A program made the position numbers and the translations under genes. From Bacteroidia bacterium (GTDB lineage Bacteria; Bacteroidota; Bacteroidia; Flavobacteriales; Flavobacteriaceae), in NCBI GenBank assembly GCA_030425715.1, contig JAUIAA010000146.1, positions 1 through 5,886 of the forward strand: a stretch of 5,886 nt of DNA, in the 5' to 3' direction. Position 1 is the stretch's first letter; the number at the start of each line of letters is the position of its first letter. This document shows positions 1-5,886 of the stretch, piece after piece. Below the pieces are notes generated by a model. It worked only from the letters and a program-made list of their open reading frames with translations, was not told the origin of the DNA and searched no databases.

Positions 1-2378
1 GTAAGAGAATAACGTAAGCTAAGGTCCCAAGGCATATCACTTTGAAATAGTTTGGCAACTTTAACCTTATCTTCATTACTGGCATTTAAGGTTTGTCTAT
101 TATCGGATAGGTCTCCACCAAAAAAATCTTCAATATCCTCATTAGGACCATTTTCAATTCCTCTATTTCGATTAGAACTACCAGAATTTTCTTCTTTTTT
201 ACCTAACTCTGTGCTTCTAATAGAGTAGTTTGCAGTTAAATTGGCATTGGTAAGTCTAAATAAACTTCCGCCATTATCGATATTAAACTTATTTATTCTG
301 GAGCCATTTGCATTAATAGCGTATGGATCCATGGAAGCATTTAAATTGATGCCCAACTTATTCTTTAACAATTGCGTACCAGCGGTCATACGTAAGGGGC
401 TCCAGTTTAAGGAATCTGCAGCCATATTATAACTGGTATTGAAATTTAAGTTGTTTAAAAGCATTACTTTTTTAACATCTTTTTCATCGTCACTATCTTT
501 ATCAGCTATTTTAGCTTCTAGGGTATTGTTTACTGATAATCCAATACTATTACTTAAACCTCTGGATGGTCCTCCGTAAACACCATTTTGAAATCTGTTG
601 TATTCTTCAATATCGTTTGGATCAAGACTGGCTTGGTAATCGTCATAATAATACCCAAAATCAGGACGGTAGCTATAAGATACAGATGGTCGTATCACAT
701 GTCTTATGGCTTGAAGCCTTCCTTTTTTAAATTTAAACATACCGTATACGGTGGTTGAGGCAGATACATTGGCAGAATATTCTCTAAAAGAATCAAAACC
801 ATTGATAGTATCGGTAACTACCTCATCCATACTATCATCCCAATATTTATCAATTGTTTTAAAATACCAAACATCACGATAGTTGGCATTTGGAGATAAG
901 GTAAAGTATTTTAAAAACTTCATATTGGTACCAATTGCAGCTTCATGTTTAATTCCTGTTTTGGCATTTTTAAACATATCTGATTTTAGAAAATCCTCAT
1001 CAGAAGTAGAAACTCTATTTTGAGCATTCATGTTATAGGTCAACCCTAAATTTTGAATTGGGTTTTTCTTGGCACCAACTTTAGGTGCAAAAGGATAAAT
1101 CCTATCCATATTTAATTGTAAAGATGGCAGGTTCATGTCAATTTTATCGGTATTCGTATTTTGTGTATGCGTAAGAGAAGCATTTAAATTAAAAGGTGTG
1201 CCTACGAATTTTTTATAATAGGAAATAGAGGAGTTGAATGTATTGGTTAAATAATAAGGAGAACTAGCTTCGTTTAACGATTCTCTAAAAAAGTTACTGC
1301 TACCAAAATTTACAGAGGCCGAAAATCTAGCATTAGGATTGGCCTGAGCAGCCTGGCTGTGAGACCACCTAACAAAAAAGTTAGTAGCTTTACTATAATC
1401 GGGAAAACCTCGTTCACTTTGAATTACATTTTCATATCGCAAACTAAAATTACCTGTAAATTTATAGCGCAGTGCGTAGCTAGATTCCGTTCTTAAACCC
1501 CAACTTCCATTGGTGTATAAATCTCCCATTACTGCCAGATCTACATAATCATTTATAGAAAAATAATACCCTCCATTTTGTAAAAAGAAACCTTGACTAT
1601 TGCTATCTCCCCAAGTAGGTAAAATAAAACCAGAGGCTCTATCTTGTGTAATAGGAACGTAAAAAAAAGGTAAAATTAGAGGCGTAGGTACATCGGCAAT
1701 TACCATATTGCTAAACCCTCCAACTATTTTACTATCTGGAACTACTTTGATATTAGAGGTTTGGATATAATAATCAGGATGTTCTTTTTTTGAGGTGGTA
1801 AACCTTGCTTTATTAATAAAAAAGGTGCTATCGTTTTCTCTTTTTGCTATATCGCCAGTAATATAAGTTCCTTGTTGCTCGGTTTTTGTATTGTAAATAA
1901 TAGCCTTCTCATTCTCAAAATTATAAATTAATGAATCTTGTTCAGATGCCTGATCGCCCTGTTTAAACTGCGGTTTTTGTGTGTAATTACCCAAACTGTC
2001 TAAAATACCTTTGGCATAAGCTAAACTATTTTTATAATCAATAGTAATAATTCCGGCTTTTAACTCAATATCTTGATAATAAAGCTCAGCATTGTTGTAT
2101 AAAGTAGCAGTTTCGTTTACAAAATCATTAGAAATATAATCAGTGGATTTACTTTTAATATTATCTTCTAAAAATTCTTTGGTTATTTTAGTACTATCGG
2201 TATGGGTAGTATCTAGAACAGCGGCATTACTTAGGTTACTAGATAGAACATCCAAACTATCAATTTTGGTATCTACTTTTTGTTTGCCTTTTTTGGTCTC
2301 AATTTGAGCAGTGCTCCAACCAATACCAATTAAAAAAAACAGGAAGATTAAAAGTATGGATCTTAAATTTGTATACAA
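1..2378 (-). CDS. lptD: Putative LPS-assembly outer-membrane protein LptD (C-terminus beyond window)
   Basis: Outer-membrane component that inserts lipopolysaccharide into the outer leaflet, receiving it from the periplasmic Lpt bridge. The frame is open for 792 codons to the left edge; from family size about 100 residues are missing. Residues 1-25 form a signal peptide (MYTNLRS, a Leu/Ile/Phe core, then WSTA-Q). Residues about 80-230 are the periplasmic OstA/LptA-like beta-jellyroll. The LptD hallmark follows: PLILPFFYVP at 233-242 and RASGFILP at 247-254, then GDSNSQG leading into the barrel, with many alternating Tyr/Phe/Asn strands to the edge. Residues about 719-758 are a Ser/Asn/Gly/Asp/Glu-rich stretch, likely a surface loop. 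I read no cysteine in the visible part, so the disulfides used by E. coli LptD are not available here. Start: no in-frame ATG or GTG exists after the upstream stop. TTG at 2378 gives a compact signal peptide; a second TTG at 2420 is possible but overlaps a promoter-like element. Transcribed divergently from the amidase. Confidence 0.92.
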   Translation of the reverse strand, partial: MYTNLRSILLIFLFFLIGIGWSTAQIETKKGKQKVDTKIDSLDVLSSNLSNAAVLDTTHTDSTKITKEFLEDNIKSKSTDYISNDFVNETATLYNNAELYYQDIELKAGIITIDYKNSLAYAKGILDSLGNYTQKPQFKQGDQASEQDSLIYNFENEKAIIYNTKTEQQGTYITGDIAKRENDSTFFINKARFTTSKKEHPDYYIQTSNIKVVPDSKIVGGFSNMVIADVPTPLILPFFYVPITQDRASGFILPTWGDSNSQGFFLQNGGYYFSINDYVDLAVMGDLYTNGSWGLRTESSYALRYKFTGNFSLRYENVIQSERGFPDYSKATNFFVRWSHSQAAQANPNARFSASVNFGSSNFFRESLNEASSPYYLTNTFNSSISYYKKFVGTPFNLNASLTHTQNTNTDKIDMNLPSLQLNMDRIYPFAPKVGAKKNPIQNLGLTYNMNAQNRVSTSDEDFLKSDMFKNAKTGIKHEAAIGTNMKFLKYFTLSPNANYRDVWYFKTIDKYWDDSMDEVVTDTINGFDSFREYSANVSASTTVYGMFKFKKGRLQAIRHVIRPSVSYSYRPDFGYYYDDYQASLDPNDIEEYNRFQNGVYGGPSRGLSNSIGLSVNNTLEAKIADKDSDDEKDVKKVMLLNNLNFNTSYNMAADSLNWSPLRMTAGTQLLKNKLGINLNASMDPYAINANGSRINKFNIDNGGSLFRLTNANLTANYSIRSTELGKKEENSGSSNRNRGIENGPNEDIEDFFGGDLSDNRQTLNASNEDKVKVAKLFQSDMPWDLSLRYSL

Positions 2379-2398
2379 TGCTATAAATAGTATTTTTG
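2368..2398 (+). promoter_or_regulatory. Candidate Bacteroidota promoter for the amidase operon
   Basis: TTTG at 2368-2371 and TATTTTTG at 2391-2398 are separated by 19 bases. This matches the Bacteroidota sigma-ABfr pattern of a TTTG -33 box and a TAnnTTTG -7 box at normal spacing. Transcription would begin near 2404, giving a leader of roughly 87 bases before the amidase ATG. The -33 box and part of the spacer lie inside the first codons of the opposite lptD gene. A second TAnnTTTG match (TAAATTTG, 2364-2371) overlaps the -33 box but has no TTTG at the right distance upstream. The motif is AT-rich, so chance matches are possible in this background. Confidence 0.5.
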
Positions 2399-2417
2399 TA
2401 AAAAATTCCCTAATTTT

Positions 2418-2433
2418 CAAAAGTACAAACTTA
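2418..2433 (-). promoter_or_regulatory. Candidate -7 elements for lptD (two adjacent)
   Basis: Read on the minus strand, TAAGTTTG (2433-2426) is followed directly by TACTTTTG (2425-2418), two back-to-back matches to the Bacteroidota TAnnTTTG -7 box. I see no good TTTG -33 box 19-21 bases upstream of either. A start near 2412 from the second box would leave a leader of about 34 bases before the TTG at 2378 and would exclude the alternative TTG at 2420. This supports the shorter lptD start. Confidence 0.35.
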
Positions 2434-2490
2434 CATATATTTTTTCATCAGATTAAATTAAAAACAAGAAAAACGAGCCCTAGCTGCACA

Positions 2491-3600
2491 ATGAAAATAT
2501 CGAAAAAAATTAGCCCAAATAACCAATACTTTATACCTTTCATCTGTTTTATTTTACTTGTGTTAAGCCATACAAATTTGATTGCACAAGAAAAATTTAA
2601 AGTGGTTTTAGATGCGGGTCATGGAGGTAAGGATCCTGGAAAGCACACCCATAAATACAATGAAAAAGACATTGCTTTAAACATCGTTTTATTGGTGGGT
2701 AAAAAATTGGAATCAAATAAAGATATTTCTGTAATTTATACGCGTAAAACGGATGTTTTTATTGATTTAAAGGAACGTGGAAAAATTGCCAATCAGGCAA
2801 ATGCAAATTTATTTGTTTCTGTACATTGCAACGCACATAGCTCTCAAGCTTATGGAGCAGAAACTTATGTTTTAGGATTACATGCCAACAGACAAAATTT
2901 TGAGGTTGCAAAGCAAGAGAACTCGGTAATATTTTTAGAAGACAATTACCAAGAAAAATACGCAGGTTTTGATCCAAATTCGCCTGAAGCAGTAATTGGA
3001 ATGACCTTAATGCAAGAAGAATATTTAGACCAAAGTTTAATGTTGGCTAGTAATATTCAAAATAGTTTTACAGATAAATTGAAACGTAAAAATAGAGGGG
3101 TAAAACAAGCTGGATTTGTAGTTTTACACCAAACCTATATGCCAAGCGTTTTAATTGAAACAGGATTTATTACCAATACCCAAGAAGGTGCATATTTGGG
3201 TTCGAAAAGCGGGCAAGAAAAAATTGCAAATTCTATTTACGAAGCCATTATGGCTTATAAAAAGCATATAGATGCTAATATAGTGATTGAAGAAGTTAAA
3301 CCTGTTGCGCCAAAAGTAGATTCAAAAAGTAGAGTTTTTGAAGGCGTGAATTTTAAAGTACAAATTGCCTCCAGTTCAAAAAAAGTAGCCACAAAGGCCT
3401 ATAACTTTAGAGGATTAAAAAATATTGAAAGAGTTAAAGTAGGGAAGCATTATAAGTATTATTTTGGAAACACTTCTAACTACGATGAGATTGTAAAATT
3501 ACAGAAAGAAGCTAAAAAATCAGGTTATACATCGGCTTTTGTAGTAGCGTTTAAAGGTGAGGAAAAAGTTTCGGTTAATGAATTATTGAGTAGTAAGTAG
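2491..3600 (+). CDS. N-acetylmuramoyl-L-alanine amidase (Amidase_3) with C-terminal SPOR-like domain
   Basis: Periplasmic zinc hydrolase cutting the bond between N-acetylmuramic acid and L-alanine in peptidoglycan, as AmiA/B/C do during daughter-cell separation; 369 residues. Residues 1-33 form a signal peptide (MKISKK, hydrophobic core, LIA-Q). The Amidase_3 domain spans about 36-258: zinc ligands His44 (DAGHGGKDPG), Glu58 (NEKD) and His112 (SVHCNA), and catalytic Glu223 (VLIETGFITN). Residues about 133-182 form an insertion before the last helices, where AmiB/AmiC-type enzymes carry an autoinhibitory helix, so an activator partner is plausible but not shown. After a Lys/Val/Pro linker (about 266-285), residues about 286-358 look like a SPOR-like domain (FKVQIASS, KHYKYYFGN, SGYTSAFVVAF), a fold that binds glycan strands stripped of peptides. 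The frame stays open upstream to an ATG at 2311, but that ATG lies inside lptD; ATG 2491 starts the signal peptide and fits the promoter. It is 61 bases upstream of the MlaD-like gene, probably in one operon. Confidence 0.95.
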   Translation: MKISKKISPNNQYFIPFICFILLVLSHTNLIAQEKFKVVLDAGHGGKDPGKHTHKYNEKDIALNIVLLVGKKLESNKDISVIYTRKTDVFIDLKERGKIANQANANLFVSVHCNAHSSQAYGAETYVLGLHANRQNFEVAKQENSVIFLEDNYQEKYAGFDPNSPEAVIGMTLMQEEYLDQSLMLASNIQNSFTDKLKRKNRGVKQAGFVVLHQTYMPSVLIETGFITNTQEGAYLGSKSGQEKIANSIYEAIMAYKKHIDANIVIEEVKPVAPKVDSKSRVFEGVNFKVQIASSSKKVATKAYNFRGLKNIERVKVGKHYKYYFGNTSNYDEIVKLQKEAKKSGYTSAFVVAFKGEEKVSVNELLSSK

Positions 3601-3661
3601 TTGTGAGGAATTTTTATAGCCGTAAAATAATTAGTATTATTGTTTAACTAAATCAAAAAAG

Positions 3662-4609
3662 TTGAAAATATCAAGAGAATTAAAAACAGGAATAATTGCA
3701 GTAATCATTATTGCACTTTTTATTTGGGGATTTAACTTTTTAAAAAATCAAAGTCTTTATGATAAGTCTAATACTTTTTATGCAGAATACAATAATGTCC
3801 AGGGGTTATCCACAGCAAGCCCTGTAACTATTAATGGGTTGAGTGTTGGTAAAATTTCTAAAATTAGTTTTCATCCCAGTAAAAAGGGAGTAATGGTAGT
3901 AAGTATACAACTACCAAATAATATCCAGTTTTCAAAAAATAGTGCTGCTGAAATCTATAGTCCAGATTTTATTAGTGGTAAATCCCTCAAAATAAACTTA
4001 ACTTATGACGATGCTGGTTTTGCCCAAAATGGAGATACTTTACGAGGAGCTTCAGAATCTAGTATCATGGGTATGATTAATGATCAGTTAGGACCTTTGC
4101 AGTATAAAGTGGAAAGCTTTGTTACAGAAGCAGATTCTGTTATGGTTAATTTGAACAAGGTATTGAATGAGGATAATAAAAAAAATATCAAAGAGGGCTT
4201 GCAAAACCTAAACAGTACCTTAGCACATTTTAATGGTGTTTCGGCTAAATTGAACACCATCCTATCTGAAAATGACCAAAAAATAGATAGTTTGTTGCAC
4301 AGTGCCAATACAACCATGCATAATTTTGCTGAAATATCTGATTCTTTACAAAAGGCAGATTTAGGCGCATCAGCTATGAAATTAAAAAATGCTTTAGAAA
4401 GTTTGAGTGCCATGCTTGGAGGTTTAGAAAAAGGAGAAGGCAACTTAGGAAAGCTTTTAAAAGAAGAGGGCTTGTATGAAAACTTAGAGAATGCAACCAA
4501 AGAATTAGAAGAATTATTACACGATTTTAAAATGCATCCTAAAAGATATGTCAATGTATCTGTTTTTGGTAAAAAAGAAAAACCATACGTAAAAGATACA
4601 GTAAAATAG
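3662..4609 (+). CDS. MlaD-like MCE-domain lipid-transport protein (TTG start)
   Basis: Inner-membrane-anchored substrate-binding subunit of an MCE/Mla-type system moving lipids between inner and outer membranes; 315 residues. Residues 1-10 are a short cytoplasmic end (MKISRELKTG), 11-27 a single transmembrane helix, and about 38-116 one MCE domain (FYAEYNNVQGL, VTINGLSVGKI, then the pore-loop region YSPDFISGKSL at 99-109). Residues about 140-290 are helical, with coiled-coil-like repeats that in this family extend across the periplasm. The end carries the family signature GNLGKLLKEEGLYENL and, at 292-304, a PKRYVNVSVFGKK-like tail. Start: the only candidate between the in-frame stop at 3632-3634 and the anchor helix is TTG 3662; the next ATG is around residue 78, inside the MCE domain. 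No clear promoter lies in the 61-base gap, so it probably shares the amidase transcript. The ATPase and permease partners (MlaF/MlaE type) are not in the window. The family call is firm; the lipid cargo and direction are unknown. Confidence 0.92.
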   Translation: MKISRELKTGIIAVIIIALFIWGFNFLKNQSLYDKSNTFYAEYNNVQGLSTASPVTINGLSVGKISKISFHPSKKGVMVVSIQLPNNIQFSKNSAAEIYSPDFISGKSLKINLTYDDAGFAQNGDTLRGASESSIMGMINDQLGPLQYKVESFVTEADSVMVNLNKVLNEDNKKNIKEGLQNLNSTLAHFNGVSAKLNTILSENDQKIDSLLHSANTTMHNFAEISDSLQKADLGASAMKLKNALESLSAMLGGLEKGEGNLGKLLKEEGLYENLENATKELEELLHDFKMHPKRYVNVSVFGKKEKPYVKDTVK

Positions 4610-4722
4610 TTAATAAGTTCTAAAAAATAATATAGGCTTCAAAATCAATATTTTTTAGATTTACCATTATATTTTTAGAGAAAAGAATTAATTTTAAAGA
4701 CAATCTATAGAGAAACCTTTAC
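4610..4722. other. Intergenic gap before the Fe-S protein gene
   Basis: This 113-base AT-rich gap holds the inverted repeat described separately. I find no exact TAnnTTTG box. Near matches such as TATATTTT (4668-4675) and TAATTTTA in the 4690s lack a TTTG partner at the right distance. An A/G-rich AGAGAAA stretch ends about 8 bases before the ATG at 4723 and may help ribosome loading. Whether the downstream gene has its own promoter or is read through from the MlaD-like gene is open. Confidence 0.4.
4619..4659. repeat. Perfect 11-base AT-rich inverted repeat
   Basis: TCTAAAAAATA (4619-4629) and TATTTTTTAGA (4649-4659) are exact reverse complements around a 19-base loop, ten bases after the MlaD-like stop codon. 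The stem has one G-C pair per arm and only a short T run follows, so as an intrinsic terminator it would be weak. It could act as a weak terminator or attenuator, a 3' end stabiliser, or a protein-binding palindrome, or be a product of AT-rich composition. Confidence 0.4.
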
Positions 4723-5886
4723 ATGCCTTACCTTTCAAATATATTATTTGCTATTCTGCTAGTTGTCGGAATAGGCTTTTTTGCTAAAAATGTAAGAAAA
4801 CTAGTTAGAAATATCAAACTAGGAAAAGATGTTGACCGAAACGATCAATCAGCGGAACGTTGGAAAAACATGATCAATATCGCATTAGGTCAATCTAAAA
4901 TGGTAAGACGCCCCATTGCAGGTTTGCTTCACATTATTGTTTACCTAGGTTTTATCATCATCAATATTGAAGTTATTGAAATAATTATTGATGGTTTATT
5001 TGGTACCCATCGTGTACTTTCTTTTGCAGGTGGATTGTATAGTTTCCTTATCGGATCTTTTGAAATATTAGTTTTTTTAGTACTGGTATCGGTAATTATT
5101 TTTTGGATGAGAAGAATGATTTTAAAAATTCCAAGATTTTGGAATAAAGAAATGACAGCTTGGCCAAAAAATGATGCGCTGTACATTTTGTATTTCGAAA
5201 TGATACTGATGGCTTTGTTTTTAACAATGAATGCAGCGGATTATAGCTTACAACAATTGGGTGCAGCACATTATACCCAAGCAGGGAGTTTTCCAATAAG
5301 CCAGTATTTGGCAAATATATTACCGCAAAATGAAGGAACTTTAATTTTAATAGAAAGAAGTGCTTGGTGGCTGCATATTGTAGGCATATTTATTTTCTTA
5401 AATTATTTGTACTATTCCAAGCATTTACACATTTTATTGGCGTTTCCAAACACCTATTTTGCAAATTTAAACCCATACGGTGAATTAGATAATTTAAAAG
5501 CAGTTACAGATGAAGTGAAGTTGATGATGGATCCCAATGCCGACCCGTATGCAACTCCAGATTCGGGTACAGACGAAACAGTGCATGAAAGATTTGGGGC
5601 AAAAGACATTACAGATTTATCTTGGGTACAATTGATGAATGCCTATACCTGTACAGAATGTGGTAGATGTACTGCAGTATGTCCTGCAAATCAAACAGGT
5701 AAAGAGCTGTCGCCAAGAGCTATTATGATGAAAACCCGTGATAGGGTAGAAGAAGTAGGGAAATTTATCGATAAAAATGGAGAAGACAAATTTAAAGAAA
5801 ATGGAGATGAAAAGTCTTTATTAACTACCATAACCAAAGAAGAAATTTGGGCTTGCACCAGTTGTAATGCTTGTGTAATGGAGTGC
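4723..5886 (+). CDS. Membrane-anchored (4Fe-4S)-binding protein, HdrD/GlpC-like (C-terminus beyond window)
   Basis: Inner-membrane electron-transfer protein of the heterodisulfide-reductase-related Fe-S group; 388 codons are visible and the frame is open at the right edge. Hydrophobic helices lie at about 4-21, 65-89, 105-129, 151-170 and 213-231, an arrangement like the NarI/HdrE-type haem b membrane subunits. His70 (GLLHIIVY), His218 (WWLHIVG), His234 and His236 are candidate haem ligands. A soluble segment follows with two ferredoxin-type motifs: Cys310, 313, 316 and 320 (CTECGRCTAVCP) and Cys378, 381, 384 and 388 (CTSCNACVMEC). The last Cys is the final codon of the window; family pattern predicts Pro next. 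Such proteins usually pass electrons between the quinone pool and a partner with CCG (cysteine-rich) domains, often encoded just downstream, but that region is not visible. The ATG at 4723 puts the first helix at residue 4 with positive residues (KNVRKLVRNIK) following it. The electron donor and acceptor are unknown. Confidence 0.9.
   Translation, partial: MPYLSNILFAILLVVGIGFFAKNVRKLVRNIKLGKDVDRNDQSAERWKNMINIALGQSKMVRRPIAGLLHIIVYLGFIIINIEVIEIIIDGLFGTHRVLSFAGGLYSFLIGSFEILVFLVLVSVIIFWMRRMILKIPRFWNKEMTAWPKNDALYILYFEMILMALFLTMNAADYSLQQLGAAHYTQAGSFPISQYLANILPQNEGTLILIERSAWWLHIVGIFIFLNYLYYSKHLHILLAFPNTYFANLNPYGELDNLKAVTDEVKLMMDPNADPYATPDSGTDETVHERFGAKDITDLSWVQLMNAYTCTECGRCTAVCPANQTGKELSPRAIMMKTRDRVEEVGKFIDKNGEDKFKENGDEKSLLTTITKEEIWACTSCNACVMEC

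Noticed and set aside
241..432. 63-codon plus-strand open frame
   Set aside because: Antisense to the lptD barrel region with no initiation signal or family resemblance.
2332..2339. A8 tract in the lptD signal peptide as a phase-variation site (another A8 at 1661-1668)
   Set aside because: Eight-base A/T runs are common at this base composition, the second encodes conserved Phe-Phe-Tyr, and on/off switching of an essential gene is unlikely.
2311..2490. N-terminal extension of the amidase from an ATG at 2311
   Set aside because: It lies antisense to the lptD signal-peptide region, would place 60 non-secretory residues before a clear signal peptide, and starts upstream of the likely promoter.
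2759..2977. Minus-strand open frame of 72 codons
   Set aside because: Antisense to the amidase catalytic domain; no recognisable product.
2491..3673. Shared TGAAAATATC start sequence of the amidase and MlaD-like genes as a direct repeat
   Set aside because: Only about ten bases, explained by both proteins beginning Met-Lys-Ile-Ser.
3806..3814. TTATCCACA, a perfect DnaA-box consensus
   Set aside because: A single copy inside the MCE coding sequence (codons for GLST), with no cluster of boxes or AT-rich unwinding region, so not an origin.
4084..4554. 156-codon open frame on the minus strand
   Set aside because: It is fully antisense to the MlaD-like gene, whose family signatures are clear; its Ser/Lys/Phe-rich product resembles no family and is a frame shadow.
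4941..5314. Two overlapping minus-strand open frames
   Set aside because: Both are antisense to the membrane helices of the Fe-S protein, and overlap each other in different frames.

Overview
The window looks like a core chromosomal segment of a marine-type Flavobacteriia/Bacteroidota bacterium. The evidence is the low GC content, the A-rich leaders without clear Shine-Dalgarno sites, promoter-like TAnnTTTG elements, and the gene families themselves: a Bacteroidota-style LptD, an amidase with a SPOR-like tail, a single-MCE MlaD-like protein and a membrane Fe-S protein. The genus cannot be fixed from the sequence alone.

Layout. (1) 1-2378, minus strand: most of a putative LptD, the outer-membrane LPS translocon. 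Its C-terminus lies beyond the left edge. (2) 2379-2490: a short intergenic region carrying promoter-like elements for both directions, so tightly packed that the rightward promoter lies partly inside the first codons of lptD. (3) 2491-3600, plus: a secreted N-acetylmuramoyl-L-alanine amidase (Amidase_3) with a C-terminal SPOR-like domain. (4) 3662-4609, plus: an MlaD-like MCE lipid-transfer protein starting at TTG, probably co-transcribed with the amidase. (5) 4610-4722: a 113-base gap holding a perfect 11-base AT-rich inverted repeat. (6) 4723 to the right edge, plus: a membrane-anchored protein with two 4Fe-4S cluster motifs, cut off just after the last cysteine of the second motif.

Three of the four genes serve the cell envelope: LPS insertion, peptidoglycan cleavage at division, and inter-membrane lipid traffic. 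The fourth is an inner-membrane redox protein of the heterodisulfide-reductase/glycolate-oxidase Fe-S type, whose link to the others is not evident. I see no mobile element, CRISPR array, RNA gene or defence system, and nothing that amounts to an undescribed system. The points worth a second look are the face-to-face promoters, the TTG starts and the AT-rich hairpin.
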